A stretch of DNA of 64,000 nucleotides from assembly GCA_031286585.1 (NCBI GenBank), contig JAITUC010000021.1, positions 62,001-126,000 on the forward strand. Direction: 5' to 3'. Under the pieces are notes generated by a model. The model had not been told where the DNA came from, ran no database searches, and was given only the letters and a program-made list of their open reading frames with translations. Of this stretch, positions 17,309-26,786 are shown piece after piece. Numbering within the stretch: the stretch's first letter is position 1; the number at the start of each line of letters is the position of its first letter. This stretch comes from Delftia acidovorans (lineage in GTDB: Bacteria; Pseudomonadota; Gammaproteobacteria; Burkholderiales; Burkholderiaceae_C). The position numbers and the translations under genes were made by a program.

Positions 17309-19741
17309 ATGCACGACGATCCAAGACGCTTTTCCACCCACGCATTTCCCGATGCCTTGCGGCAGGCTGCGCTCAATGAGGCGCTGTCCAGGGCAGACAT
17401 CCATGGCGAGGCGCCCACGCCTCCGGCCACCCACCTGGCGCTGCGCAGCTCGCCACTGGGATCGGTGTTCATCACGCTGGCCACCTCGCCGCTGACGCTG
17501 CAGGCCGTGGCCAAGCGGCTGCGCGGCCCGGGCCTGCTGCTGTGCGCCTTGCTGCAAGGCAGCGCCGATGCGGTGATCGAGGACGCCGTGTTCCCGCTCA
17601 AGGCCGGCTCGGCCCTGCTGCTGGAGTCAGACCGGGACTGGCAGCTGCAGTTGCCCGGCGACGGCCGCCTGCTGCTTGCGCGGCTGGAGTCCTCGAGCTT
17701 TCTGTTGCGCCTGCTGCGCTCGTGCCCGCCAGAGGCCAGGCACATCGGCGGGACAGGCGGTGTGGGTGCCATGTGCATGGCAATGGCGGCCTCGCTGGCA
17801 GAGCAGATCGACACACTGGCACAGGACGATCTGCTGTCGGTGGAGGCCACGCTCACCGACATGCTGGTCACCTGCCTGACACCGCGCGCCGCCAACCCCG
17901 ACCAGGAGCAGGCCGAGGCGACCGAGCCGCCAAGCGCCGTGCAGCTTGGCCATCTGCGCCGCATCTGCCGCGCCATCGAAACCCGGCTGGGCGATGCCGA
18001 GCTGTCCATCGACGCCATCGCAGACGCCGAAGGGCTGTCCACGCGCTATCTGCAAAAGCTGTTCAAGGGGGCGGCCACCAGCTTCAGCACCTACCTGCGC
18101 GAACGCCGGCTGGAGCGCTGCCGCATGGACCTGAGCAATCGCTCTCTGCAGCATTTCTCCATCGCCGAGCTGTGCTTTCGCTGGGGCTTTGGCGATGCCG
18201 CCAACTTCAGCCGAGCCTTCACGGCCCGCTATGGCCTGTCCCCCAAGGCCTATCGCGCCAGTCCGGCGCGCGTGCAGGATGCGCCGCCCGGCCAACGCGG
18301 ACGCCCCTCGCCCGCCGAGAGCGCTGCGCAGGGTGCAGAACCGGCCGCAGCGCGCCTGGCACACAGCCCGTTCCAGGCCCTGCTGCGCGACCATGCACGC
18401 TACGCCCAGGCGCTGGCCCTTGTGCCCAAGCGCTCGGCGCACGCGGACAATGGCGGTACGTCGCCCCAGCATTACTACCTGCCGGTCTCCGACAAGACCG
18501 TGCACTGGGGCTACCTGAGCCGTTCACTCAAGCCCGTGCTTTCGGTGCGCTCGGGTGACGTGGTGACCATGGAGACGCTGACCCAACATGCCTCGGACGA
18601 CTGGGAACGCATGATCGAAGGCGATCCGGGCGCCGAAAGCGTGTTCCACTGGACCGCGGCCCAGAAGGCCGTGGACCGGCGCGGCGCGGGCCCGATGGAT
18701 GCCTCGATCTACGGCCGCGGCGCGGGCGAGGGCTTCGGCGTGCACATCTGCACCGGCCCCATCTATGTGCATGAGGCCGAACCCGGCGACCTGCTGGAGA
18801 TACGCATCCTCGACGTGCAGCCACGTCCCAGCTGCAGCCCCGCCCACCACGGCCGTGTCTTCGGCAGCAACGCCGCCGCATGGTGGGGCTTTCACTACCG
18901 CGACCAGATCACGGAGCCCCGCCAGCGCGAAGTGGTCACCATCTACGAAATCGACCACGCACTGCCCGAGGAGCCCACGGCCCGCGCTGTCTACAACTAC
19001 CGCTGGACGCCGCAGACCGACCCCTTCGGCGTGGTCCATCCGACCATCGACTATCCGGGCGTGCCCGTGGACCCCGCCAGCATCACCCGGCGCTTTGGTG
19101 TGCTGGACAAGGCACGCGTGCCGCTGCGTCCGCATTTCGGCATGCTGGCCGTGGCACCGCGAGAGGCCGGCCTGATCGACTCCATACCGCCGAGCTACTT
19201 CGGCGGCAACCTGGACAATTGGCGCGCCGGCAAGGGCGCTACGCTCTACCTGCCCGTATCGGTGCCAGGCGCGCTGTTTTCGGTGGGAGACCCGCATGCA
19301 TCCCAAGGCGACTCGGAACTGTGCGGCACGGCCATCGAATGCTCGCTGACCGGCAGCTTCGAGCTGCGGGTGCACAAGCGCGGCGCGCTGGACAACCGCT
19401 TCCTTGCAGAGCTGGACCACCCTTTCCTGGAGACCGACACCGAATGGGTGATACAGGGATTCAGCTTCACCGACCACCTGGCCGAACTGGGCAGCCAGGC
19501 GCAGTCCCAGGTCTATCGCAAGTCATCGCTGGAAGGAGCCATGCGTGACGCCTTCCACAAGGCAAGGCGCTATCTGATGCTGGCCCACGGGCTGGACGAG
19601 GACGAGGCCGTATCGCTGATCTCCGTGGCCGTGGACTTCGCCGTGACGCAGGTGGTGGATGGCAACTGGGGCGTGCACGCCGTGATCAAGAAGACGCTGT
19701 TTCCGCCGGAACTCTCGGCGTCCGCCCCGGCGGGCCACTGA
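17309..19741 (+). CDS. AraC-type regulator fused to an acetamidase/formamidase-like domain (810 aa)
   Basis: One uninterrupted frame encodes three parts. Residues ~1-200 are a cupin-like AraC N-terminal domain (LTLQAVAKRLRGPGLLL...LLLESDRDWQLQ). Residues ~210-315 are a full AraC double helix-turn-helix (IDAIADAEGLSTRYLQKLF; FSIAELCFRWGFGDAANFSRAF; YGLSPKAYR). After a ~70-residue Pro/Ala-rich linker, residues ~385-802 are a complete FmdA-like domain, by eye roughly 60% identical to the divergent Tat-exported neighbour, with DPHASQGDSELCGTA and GVHICTGP retained. The regulator has no signal peptide and should be cytosolic. I infer that the enzyme-like domain either senses an amide or couples catalysis to transcription. 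The ATG at 17309 has only a weak upstream site (GGGAG 17 nt away). Frameshift or chimera is unlikely because linker and both domains share one frame and codon usage. Confidence 0.88.
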   Translation: MHDDPRRFSTHAFPDALRQAALNEALSRADIHGEAPTPPATHLALRSSPLGSVFITLATSPLTLQAVAKRLRGPGLLLCALLQGSADAVIEDAVFPLKAGSALLLESDRDWQLQLPGDGRLLLARLESSSFLLRLLRSCPPEARHIGGTGGVGAMCMAMAASLAEQIDTLAQDDLLSVEATLTDMLVTCLTPRAANPDQEQAEATEPPSAVQLGHLRRICRAIETRLGDAELSIDAIADAEGLSTRYLQKLFKGAATSFSTYLRERRLERCRMDLSNRSLQHFSIAELCFRWGFGDAANFSRAFTARYGLSPKAYRASPARVQDAPPGQRGRPSPAESAAQGAEPAAARLAHSPFQALLRDHARYAQALALVPKRSAHADNGGTSPQHYYLPVSDKTVHWGYLSRSLKPVLSVRSGDVVTMETLTQHASDDWERMIEGDPGAESVFHWTAAQKAVDRRGAGPMDASIYGRGAGEGFGVHICTGPIYVHEAEPGDLLEIRILDVQPRPSCSPAHHGRVFGSNAAAWWGFHYRDQITEPRQREVVTIYEIDHALPEEPTARAVYNYRWTPQTDPFGVVHPTIDYPGVPVDPASITRRFGVLDKARVPLRPHFGMLAVAPREAGLIDSIPPSYFGGNLDNWRAGKGATLYLPVSVPGALFSVGDPHASQGDSELCGTAIECSLTGSFELRVHKRGALDNRFLAELDHPFLETDTEWVIQGFSFTDHLAELGSQAQSQVYRKSSLEGAMRDAFHKARRYLMLAHGLDEDEAVSLISVAVDFAVTQVVDGNWGVHAVIKKTLFPPELSASAPAGH

Positions 19742-19754
19742 AGCCCGCCCGGGA

Positions 19755-20582
19755 TCAGACCCGTGCCAGGAAGCGGGCGATGCGTTGGGCGATGCGCTCG
19801 GGCTGCTCGCGGTGGGGAACGTGGCCGCCACCGGCCACGATCTCCACTTCCACCGGGCCGCTGGAGCGGTCACGGATGCGCTCGGGGTGGACCAGGGAAC
19901 CGAACTCGTCGAGCTCTCCATGGATGGCCAGCACCGGGCAGCGCACGCGCTCCAGCGCCTCGTCCAGCCGGTAGTCGGCAAAAGGCGGGGACAGCCAGGT
20001 ATCGACCCAGGCAGACAGCACCCAGGCCGCCTTGTCGCCGTGGTATTTCGCCAGGCGTTCCAGCTGGCCGGGCCGGGCGAAATCCTGCTGGGCCGCGCGA
20101 ATGCCCTGCAAGGTGCGATCTTCCACGAAGGCCTGGGCGGACTCCGTCACCACTGCCTTGCACTGCGCGCCATACCGGGCCGCCACCATGGCGGCCATGC
20201 CGCCGCCCACGCTGTGGCCCAGCACAATGAAATCCCCAAGGCCCAGCCCCTGGTGCACCGCCGGGAACACGGTCTCTGCCTCCCGGGCCACAAAGCCCGG
20301 TCCCAGCGTGCCCGGATAGGGATCGGACTGGCCAAAGCCCAGCCGGTCATAGGCCAGCACATCGCGCCGCGTGGTCTCGGCCAGTTGCTGCGGGAAATCG
20401 CGCCACAGCGCCACCGAGCCCAGCGAGTCGTGCAGCAGCACGATGGGCGCGCGCGCCGGGCCTTGTTCGCCTTCGCCCGCCGCTGGCGCCTGCCAGCGCC
20501 TGACATAGATGCTGCCCTGCGGCGTGGGAATGCGGATTTCGTTCAAGGATGCGGGGATGTCGGTCATGCACGAGGAAGGCAT
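19755..20582 (-). CDS. Alpha/beta hydrolase (275 aa)
   Basis: Alpha/beta-hydrolase fold with oxyanion LHDSLGS, the YDRLGFGQSDP motif common in epoxide-hydrolase/haloperoxidase-like members, nucleophile GHSVGG (Ser124), acid in HGELDEFG and base in GGGHVPHREQPE. No signal peptide is seen. The substrate is unknown. The stop lies 13 bp from the stop of the AraC-FmdA fusion gene, on the opposite strand. The ATG at 20582 has GGAG ten nt upstream; a second ATG at 20567 is possible. Confidence 0.87.
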   Translation of the reverse strand: MPSSCMTDIPASLNEIRIPTPQGSIYVRRWQAPAAGEGEQGPARAPIVLLHDSLGSVALWRDFPQQLAETTRRDVLAYDRLGFGQSDPYPGTLGPGFVAREAETVFPAVHQGLGLGDFIVLGHSVGGGMAAMVAARYGAQCKAVVTESAQAFVEDRTLQGIRAAQQDFARPGQLERLAKYHGDKAAWVLSAWVDTWLSPPFADYRLDEALERVRCPVLAIHGELDEFGSLVHPERIRDRSSGPVEVEIVAGGGHVPHREQPERIAQRIARFLARV

Positions 20583-20801
20583 CGGAAAAAAACTCCATGC
20601 CGGTCGGCGCCGGCCCGGCAGACATCATGCGCCCGCATGCCGCCGGCAGGCGACGCCAGGGTGACGGGCGACGCCGGATGCGGCAGCTTTTGCCTCTCCA
20701 GGGGCAGTATTTGCGAGTCCTGGCGGGCGGGTTCCTCCGATGGCGCAGGCGCCGGGAGCGGCGTATAAGTTGAAGCCACCCCATGCACGCGAAGGCCTGC
20801 C

Positions 20802-21155
20802 ATGTCACACGCTTCCGCTCCCCTGCCCGGCACCGCACAGGCCGCCGTGGACCCGCGCCAGTTCAAGAGCTTTGCCGAGTTCTATCCGTTCTACCTTCAG
20901 GAGCACAGCAACCGTACCTGCAGGCGCCTGCACTTCGTCGGCTCCACGCTGGCGCTGCTGTGCCTGCTCGCGCTGTTCCTGACCGGCAATTTCTGGTTCC
21001 TGCTGTTCGGCCTGATGTTCGGCTATGGCTTTGCCTGGATAGGGCACTTCGGCTTCGAGAAGAACCGGCCCGCCAGCTTCAAGCGCCCGCTGTACAGCTT
21101 TCGCGGGGACTGGGTGATGTGGCGCGACATCCTCACCGGACGCATTGCGCTCTAG
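20802..21155 (+). CDS. Mpo1-like / DUF962 protein (117 aa)
   Basis: Small membrane protein of the DUF962 family, homologous to yeast Mpo1, an Fe(II)-dependent 2-hydroxy-fatty-acid dioxygenase. The two His-bearing motifs are present: EHSNRTCRRLHFVGS and WIGHFGFEKNRPA, followed by YSFRGDWVMW. Two hydrophobic helices span about residues 47-80. Bacterial function is not established; lipid alpha-oxidation is a family-based inference. Confidence 0.87.
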   Translation: MSHASAPLPGTAQAAVDPRQFKSFAEFYPFYLQEHSNRTCRRLHFVGSTLALLCLLALFLTGNFWFLLFGLMFGYGFAWIGHFGFEKNRPASFKRPLYSFRGDWVMWRDILTGRIAL

Positions 21156-21171
21156 AGCGCCGCGCCAGGCA

Positions 21172-22518
21172 CTACGGCCGGGGCCTGCTCTCCAGCAGGC
21201 TGGCCAGCGTCATGCCCGCCAGGCCCGTGCGCTCCCACAGCGGCTGCACGGCTGGGGAAGGGGCCAACAGCAGGCGTTCGACCAGAGGTGCCAAGGGCGT
21301 GTGTTGCGGGTCCACCAGCAGCATGTAGCGGGGCTCGGTGCCCTCGCTGCCCGCCGCGACGCCCGGCGCCTGCACCGTTCCCACCCAGTCGAGCACGGAC
21401 AGCGCCTGCAGCACCGGGTCGATCTGCTGCCAGTCCACATGCAGGCGGCGTGCCAGATCGCTGGCATACAGGCCCTTGGCGGGCGACTCGCGCTCCTGTT
21501 CCAGGTACTGGAGGATTTCCACGGCCATCTCGAACTGCCAGCCCTGCTGTCCGGGCACGCGCTGCACGCCGGCCATGACGATGGGCAGGTACGCGGTGAC
21601 CACGGCACCCAGCAGCACGATGATCCAGGCCATGTAGATCCAGATCAGCAGGATCGGCAAGGTGGCAAAGGTGCCGTAGATGACCGAATAGGTGGGCACC
21701 GAGGCCAGATACAGGCCCAGCGCCTTCTTCGCCAACTCCATGCAGGTGGCCACGAACAGGCCGCCCACCCAGGCATGGCGCCAGCGCACTGCCGTATTGG
21801 GCACGTAGTGGTACAGGCCCGCCATGCCCGCCGCCAGCGCCAGGAACTCGATGGAGTCGAAGATGAAGCGCAATCCCTCGGGCAGCGCATTGACCAGCCC
21901 GCGCGAGGCCGACATCACATAGGACGACAGCACCAGGCTCAGGCCCAGCACCAGCGGGCCCAGCGTGATCGCGGCCCAGTAGATCAGCACGCGCTGGCCC
22001 AGCGGCCGCAGCTGGCGCACGCGCCAGATGTTGTTGAGCGTGCGGTCTATGGTGAGGATCAGCGCGACCGCCGTGATCACCAGAATGGAAAAACCGGCCA
22101 TGCCCAGTTGGCTGGCCTTGGAGGCGAACTGCGTCAGATAGCCCAGCACCTGGCGCGCGATGGTCTCGGGGATCAGGCTGTCGATCAGCCAGCGCTCCAG
22201 CACGATCTGCACGCGCGAGAAGATGGGGAACGCCGTGAACAGCGCCAGCGCCACCGTGAAGAACGGCACCAGGGCCAGCACCGTGGTGAAGGTCAGGCTG
22301 CTGGCGGTAACGCCCAGCCGGTCCTCGCGAAAGCGTTCACGCAGCGTGTGCGCGGTATTGCGCCAGGGAAAGCAGCGCAGGCGTTCGCGCCAGGATGGAA
22401 GCAGCGCAGGCTCGGGCCGCTCCATCAGCGAAAGGCTGCGCTCCTGTTCGGGAGCGGGCAGTGCAACGGCACCGTCCTCCAGGCCACCGGCAGGCTCCTG
22501 CCCGGGGCCGCCGCTCAT
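21172..22518 (-). CDS. YihY/BrkB-family inner membrane protein (448 aa)
   Basis: Polytopic inner-membrane protein (formerly misannotated ribonuclease BN). After a ~70-residue cytosolic N-terminus come six or so membrane helices with the family hallmarks LTFTTVLALVPFFTVALAL, the ILTIDRTLNNIW segment and PILLIWIYMAWIIVLLGA. A ~120-residue C-terminal cytosolic domain resembles a winged-helix (LARRLHVDWQQIDPVLQAL). The function is unknown. The ATG at 22518 has GGAGA seven nt upstream. It is divergent from the DUF2069 gene. Confidence 0.9.
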   Translation of the reverse strand: MSGGPGQEPAGGLEDGAVALPAPEQERSLSLMERPEPALLPSWRERLRCFPWRNTAHTLRERFREDRLGVTASSLTFTTVLALVPFFTVALALFTAFPIFSRVQIVLERWLIDSLIPETIARQVLGYLTQFASKASQLGMAGFSILVITAVALILTIDRTLNNIWRVRQLRPLGQRVLIYWAAITLGPLVLGLSLVLSSYVMSASRGLVNALPEGLRFIFDSIEFLALAAGMAGLYHYVPNTAVRWRHAWVGGLFVATCMELAKKALGLYLASVPTYSVIYGTFATLPILLIWIYMAWIIVLLGAVVTAYLPIVMAGVQRVPGQQGWQFEMAVEILQYLEQERESPAKGLYASDLARRLHVDWQQIDPVLQALSVLDWVGTVQAPGVAAGSEGTEPRYMLLVDPQHTPLAPLVERLLLAPSPAVQPLWERTGLAGMTLASLLESRPRP

Positions 22519-22625
22519 CGCCACATCTCCGCTGCAACGCGCGTGCCTGAAACGGGGACGCGCGTGACCATCCAAGCAATCACATGTTCAAAGGACAAGA
22601 CCATGGCCGATATGATGCCACCCCG

Positions 22626-23024
22626 ATGACTGATTCCATTTCTCGCCCCGGCGCCGATGTCGCCGCCACCCGCTGGCTGGCGGTCTCCAGCCTCATGGGC
22701 CTGATCTTGCTGAGCCTGGCCTGGGAACTGTGGCTGGCGCCCATGCGGCCCGGGGGATCCTGGCTGGTGCTCAAGGCCCTGCCGCTGGCGGTTCCGCTGA
22801 TCGGCCTGCTCAAGCACCGCATGTATACCTACCGCTGGGTCAGCCTGCTGGTCTGGATCTATTTCACCGAGGGCGTCGTGCGCGCCTGGAGCGATCCCGC
22901 GCCCGGCCGCTGGCTGGCGCTGATGGAGGTTTTCCTGTGCCTGATGCTGTTCACCGCCTGCGCCCTGCATGTGCGCTGGCGCCAGCGCAGCGCGCGCCGC
23001 GCGGCCCAGGCGGCCGGCGGCTGA
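22626..23024 (+). CDS. DUF2069 membrane protein (132 aa)
   Basis: Small protein with about four predicted membrane helices (ALSSLMGLILLSLAWELWL-like first helix, KALPLAVPLIGLLK, YRWVSLLVWIYFTEGVV, LALMEVFLCLMLFTACAL). The RMYTYRW and FTEGVVRAWSD segments are typical of DUF2069. The function is unknown. The FAD oxidase gene follows after 43 nt, probably in one operon. The in-frame ATG at 22584 would add 14 residues without obvious support. Confidence 0.85.
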   Translation: MTDSISRPGADVAATRWLAVSSLMGLILLSLAWELWLAPMRPGGSWLVLKALPLAVPLIGLLKHRMYTYRWVSLLVWIYFTEGVVRAWSDPAPGRWLALMEVFLCLMLFTACALHVRWRQRSARRAAQAAGG

Positions 23025-23067
23025 GTCCCCGTTTTCATGCCTTCACGTCTTTGAAAGAAGTTGCAAC

Positions 23068-24498
23068 ATGACTGCACTGCTTGAACGCCTGCGCCAGATC
23101 GTCGGCGAAGCCCATGTCCTCACCGAGGGCGACCTCGTCGCCTATGAACAGGACTGGCGCCGCCGCGTGCGCGGCAAGTCCCTGGCCGTGGTGCGCCCGG
23201 CCAGCACGGCCGAGGTGGCCGCCGTGGTGCGCGAATGCGCGGCCGCAGGCACGAGCATCATCCCGCAGGGCGGCAACACCGGCCTGTCGGTGGGCTCCAC
23301 GCCGGACGACAGCGGCACGCAGGTCGTGCTCAGCCTCACGCGCCTGAATGCCGTGCGCCACATCGACCGCGACAACCTGAGCTTCACCGTCGAGGCCGGC
23401 TGCATCCTGCAAAGCCTGCAGGAGCTTGCCGAGAAAGAGGGCCTGCTGTTTCCGCTGTCGCTGGCCGCCGAAGGCAGCTGCACCATTGGCGGCAACCTGG
23501 GCACGAACGCGGGCGGCACCCAGGTGGTGCGCTACGGCAACACGCGCGAGCTGTGCCTGGGACTGGAAGTGGTCACGCCGCAGGGCGAGGTCTGGGACGG
23601 CCTCAAGGGCCTGCGCAAGGACAACACCGGCTACGACCTGCGCGACCTGTTCATCGGCAGCGAAGGCACGCTGGGCATCATCACCGCAGCCACCATGAAG
23701 CTGTTCCCCCAGCCTGCGGCCCAGCTCACGGCCTTTGCCGCCGTGCCGTCCATGGAAGCCGCCGTGCGCCTGCTGGGCATGGCGCACAAGCATCTGGGCG
23801 CGGGGCTGACGGGCTTCGAGGTCATGGGCCAGTTCGCGCTGTCCCTGGTGATCAAGCACATGCCCCAGCTGCGCGTGCCTTTTGCGGGCCTGGACGGCGC
23901 GCCGCCCTACTACGTGCTGGTCGAGAACTCGGACAGCGAATCCGAACAACATGCCCGCGAGCGTTTCGAGGCGCTGCTGGAGCTGGCCTTCGAGGACGGC
24001 TGCGTGCTTGACGCCGTGGTGGCCGAAAGCCTGTCGCAGGCCCATGAGCTGTGGCATATCCGCGAGAGCATTCCCCTGGCCCAGGCCGAGGAAGGCCTGA
24101 ACATCAAGCACGACATCTCCATCGCGGCATCGCGCATTCCCGCCTTTGTCGAACACACCGATGCCGTGCTGCAGCGCGAGATCCCCGGCGTGCGCTTGGT
24201 CAACTTCGGCCACCTGGGCGACGGCAACCTGCACTACAACGTGCAGGCGCCCGCAGGCGGCGACGCCAAGACCTTCCTCAATGAGCGCGAGCATCTGGTC
24301 AACCACCTGGTCTACGAGGCCGTGGCCGAATTCGGCGGCTCGTTCTCTGCCGAGCACGGCGTGGGCGCGCTCAAGGTGGACAAGCTGCAAAAGTACCAGT
24401 CGCCGGTGGCCCTGGGCATGATGCGTGCCATCAAGCAGGCGCTGGACCCGCAGGGACTGATGAACCCGGGCTGCATCCTGCCGAGGCAAGCCGCCTGA
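23068..24498 (+). CDS. FAD-binding oxidoreductase, GlcD/D-2-hydroxyacid dehydrogenase type (476 aa)
   Basis: Flavoprotein of the PCMH/vanillyl-alcohol-oxidase superfamily. The FAD_binding_4 domain (residues ~38-175) has IIPQGGNTGLSVGSTPDD and GNLGTNAGGTQVVRYGN. The FAD-oxidase C-terminal domain (~215-472) has the HLGDGNLHYNV metal/substrate motif and AEHGVGALK. Relatives oxidise D-lactate, glycolate or D-2-hydroxyglutarate; which one cannot be decided. There is no adjacent GlcE/GlcF. The start follows AAGAAG; a longer in-frame reading overlaps the previous gene and is rejected. Confidence 0.92.
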   Translation: MTALLERLRQIVGEAHVLTEGDLVAYEQDWRRRVRGKSLAVVRPASTAEVAAVVRECAAAGTSIIPQGGNTGLSVGSTPDDSGTQVVLSLTRLNAVRHIDRDNLSFTVEAGCILQSLQELAEKEGLLFPLSLAAEGSCTIGGNLGTNAGGTQVVRYGNTRELCLGLEVVTPQGEVWDGLKGLRKDNTGYDLRDLFIGSEGTLGIITAATMKLFPQPAAQLTAFAAVPSMEAAVRLLGMAHKHLGAGLTGFEVMGQFALSLVIKHMPQLRVPFAGLDGAPPYYVLVENSDSESEQHARERFEALLELAFEDGCVLDAVVAESLSQAHELWHIRESIPLAQAEEGLNIKHDISIAASRIPAFVEHTDAVLQREIPGVRLVNFGHLGDGNLHYNVQAPAGGDAKTFLNEREHLVNHLVYEAVAEFGGSFSAEHGVGALKVDKLQKYQSPVALGMMRAIKQALDPQGLMNPGCILPRQAA

Positions 24499-24576
24499 GG
24501 GCAACGCCGCCCCTTTTGGGGCAGCGCCGGGTTTGCACGTGCCGTCCTGAGCCAGGAGCGGCCCGTGCCTGCCTTG

Positions 24577-25164
24577 TCAGGAAACCGGCTTGGCCTCGAT
24601 ATTGGCCATCGTCTTGTTGACCTGTTCGGGCCAGGCAATGTCGGCTCCGGCCGCGTCGGAGAAGTCGGTCTGCTTGCCATCAGTCAGCAGCCACACGCGC
24701 AGTGCATTGCGCGCGGGATCGATCACGATGGCGCCCATCTCCTCGCCGCCCTGGTGGGGGCGCAGGCCGATGATGCTCCACACATCGCCCTCCTTGGTCA
24801 GCGGGCCCACGGTGCGCATATTGCTCAGCAGGGTCGGGTAGCTGGGGCCCAGCAACGCCTTGAGCCGCTCGGCCAGCACGCCTTGCTCCAGGTAGTTGGT
24901 GCCGTCATAGGGGTACTTGCCCAGGTACTCGGCCAGGCTGTCCAGGCCGGGCTCACCGGCCTTGGCCGTGGACGGCAGGCGCGTGCGCTCGGGAAAGTTC
25001 AGCGTCAACGCGGGCGCGGGCGCTGGCGCGGCCGCATCGAGTGCCACAGACTGCACGGCCTTGGGAGTGGGAACGGCGGGAGAGCGCGGATCGCAGGCTG
25101 TCAGCGCCAGCATGGCGGCACCCAGTGCGCCAGCGGCCTGCCAGGGGGAGAGCATGGAAGACAT
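24577..25164 (-). CDS. Lipoprotein of unknown function (195 aa)
   Basis: A lipoprotein signal peptide ends in the lipobox LTAC, with the modified Cys at residue 24. A Pro/Ala-rich stretch and a ~140-residue periplasmic domain follow ([52 protein letters not shown]). Resembles small Burkholderiales lipoproteins without known function. AGGAG seven nt before the ATG at 25164 fixes the start. It diverges from thyA with 180 bp between. Confidence 0.82.
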   Translation of the reverse strand: MSSMLSPWQAAGALGAAMLALTACDPRSPAVPTPKAVQSVALDAAAPAPAPALTLNFPERTRLPSTAKAGEPGLDSLAEYLGKYPYDGTNYLEQGVLAERLKALLGPSYPTLLSNMRTVGPLTKEGDVWSIIGLRPHQGGEEMGAIVIDPARNALRVWLLTDGKQTDFSDAAGADIAWPEQVNKTMANIEAKPVS

Positions 25165-25344
25165 GCGCAAGCTCCTTGTCAAAGTCAAAGCGGATGCGAA
25201 AAAACCATGGCGCCGGGTGAAAGCCCAGGCAGGACACCGGCGCCCGTCTGCAGCCATTTTCGCACCCGGGGTTGCAAACATTGTTTCGAGGGGCATGGAT
25301 ACCGTCGGACAAGGCGCCGTATTCATCAAGGGATAATCCCCGCC

Positions 25345-26169
25345 ATGAACATGACTGCCGCGCCCCGCCCTGCCCGCTCACAGTACGAAGATTTCATGCG
25401 CCATGTCTACGAACATGGCGTGTCCAAGACCGACCGTACCGGAACAGGTACGCGCAGCGTGTTCGGGCACCAGATGCGCTTCGATCTGTCCGAAGGCTTT
25501 CCGCTGGTCACCACCAAGAAGGTGCACCTCAAATCCATCATCCTGGAACTGCTGTGGTTCCTGCGCGGCGACAGCAACGTGCGCTGGCTGCAGGAGCGCG
25601 GCTGCACCATCTGGAACGAATGGGCTCGCGAGGACGGCGACCTGGGCCCGGTCTACGGCGTGCAATGGCGCAACTGGCCCACGCCGGACGGCGGCCACAT
25701 CGACCAGATCGCCGAAGTGGTCAAGCAGCTCAAGAGCAACCCGGACAGCCGCCGCATCATCGTCAGCGCCTGGAACGTGGCCGACCTGCCGCAGATGGCG
25801 CTCATGCCCTGCCACGCCTTCTTCCAGTTCTATGTGGCCGACGGCAAGCTCAGCTGCCAGCTGTACCAGCGCAGCGCGGACATCTTCCTGGGCGTTCCCT
25901 TCAACATCGCCAGCTACGCACTGCTGACACACATGCTGGCCCAGCAATGCGACCTGCAGGTAGGCGACTTCGTCTGGACCGGCGGCGACTGCCATATCTA
26001 CAACAACCATTTCGCCCAGGTCGAGACCCAGCTGGCGCGCCAGCCGTTCGCCTACCCGACGCTGCAGATCAAGCGCCGCCCCGACTCCATCTTCGGCTAC
26101 GAGTACGAGGACTTCGAGGTCGTCGGCTACCAGCACCACGAGCCCATCAAGGCACCCGTGGCCGTCTGA
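25345..26169 (+). CDS. thyA: Thymidylate synthase (274 aa)
   Basis: Methylates dUMP to dTMP with 5,10-methylene-THF, producing dihydrofolate. Family signatures are intact: [19 protein letters not shown], the [10 protein letters not shown] motif, the active-site [15 protein letters not shown] with Cys156, [19 protein letters not shown], and GDCHIYNNH. folA follows 21 nt downstream, the standard pairing since FolA regenerates the THF that ThyA oxidises. An upstream in-frame extension lacks ThyA character and overlaps the divergent lipoprotein gene. Confidence 0.98.
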   Translation: MNMTAAPRPARSQYEDFMRHVYEHGVSKTDRTGTGTRSVFGHQMRFDLSEGFPLVTTKKVHLKSIILELLWFLRGDSNVRWLQERGCTIWNEWAREDGDLGPVYGVQWRNWPTPDGGHIDQIAEVVKQLKSNPDSRRIIVSAWNVADLPQMALMPCHAFFQFYVADGKLSCQLYQRSADIFLGVPFNIASYALLTHMLAQQCDLQVGDFVWTGGDCHIYNNHFAQVETQLARQPFAYPTLQIKRRPDSIFGYEYEDFEVVGYQHHEPIKAPVAV

Positions 26170-26190
26170 GGCTGCCGAAAGACCCGCTCC

Positions 26191-26691
26191 ATGGCCATCC
26201 ATCTCATCTACGCACGCGCCGCCAATGGCGTCATCGGCAAGGACAATGCCATGCCCTGGCACCTGCCCGAGGATCTGGCGCACTTCAAGCAATTGACCCA
26301 GGGCTCGGCTGTGGTCATGGGCCGCAAGACCTGGGATTCGCTGCCGGCGCGCTTCAGGCCGCTGCCCGGGCGCACCAACATCGTCGTCACGCGGCAGGCG
26401 GACTGGGCGCCGCAGCCGGCCGCCCCCGGCGTGCTGCACGCCACCGGGCTGGCGCAGGCCATGGAACTGGGCCGCCAGGCATCGGCCGACGTCTGGGTCA
26501 TGGGCGGCGCCCAGATCTACGCACAGGCCCTGCCGCTGGCCGACAGCATCGAGGTGACCGAGATAGAGCGTGACTACGAAGGCGATGCCTTCGCCCCCAC
26601 GCTCGGCCCAGAGTGGCAGGAGGCGTCACGCAGCCGCCATGTGGCCGCCAACGGGCTGCCCTACAGCTTTGTGCGCCTGCAACGGCGCTGA
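26191..26691 (+). CDS. folA: Dihydrofolate reductase (166 aa)
   Basis: NADPH-dependent reduction of dihydrofolate to THF, the target of trimethoprim. Chromosomal-type DHFR features are present: IYARAANGVIGKDNAMPWHLPEDLAHFK (Pro-Trp and the acidic ED in the active site), VVMGRKTWDSLP, FRPLPGRTNIVVTRQ and the MGGAQIYAQALPLADSIEVTEI segment. Length is normal. Cotranscribed with thyA. Confidence 0.97.
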   Translation: MAIHLIYARAANGVIGKDNAMPWHLPEDLAHFKQLTQGSAVVMGRKTWDSLPARFRPLPGRTNIVVTRQADWAPQPAAPGVLHATGLAQAMELGRQASADVWVMGGAQIYAQALPLADSIEVTEIERDYEGDAFAPTLGPEWQEASRSRHVAANGLPYSFVRLQRR

Positions 26692-26786
26692 CATACCCCT
26701 GTCGCACACGGGGCTGGCGGGCGCGGCGGGTCTGTGCAAATAATGTCGTTTTTCCAAGCCTTAGCCGTCTTTCGCGCCTCTTCGCC

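Noticed and set aside
19742..20600. Plus-strand frames opposite the alpha/beta hydrolase
   Set aside because: Antisense shadows without domain features; the minus-strand frame has a complete catalytic triad.
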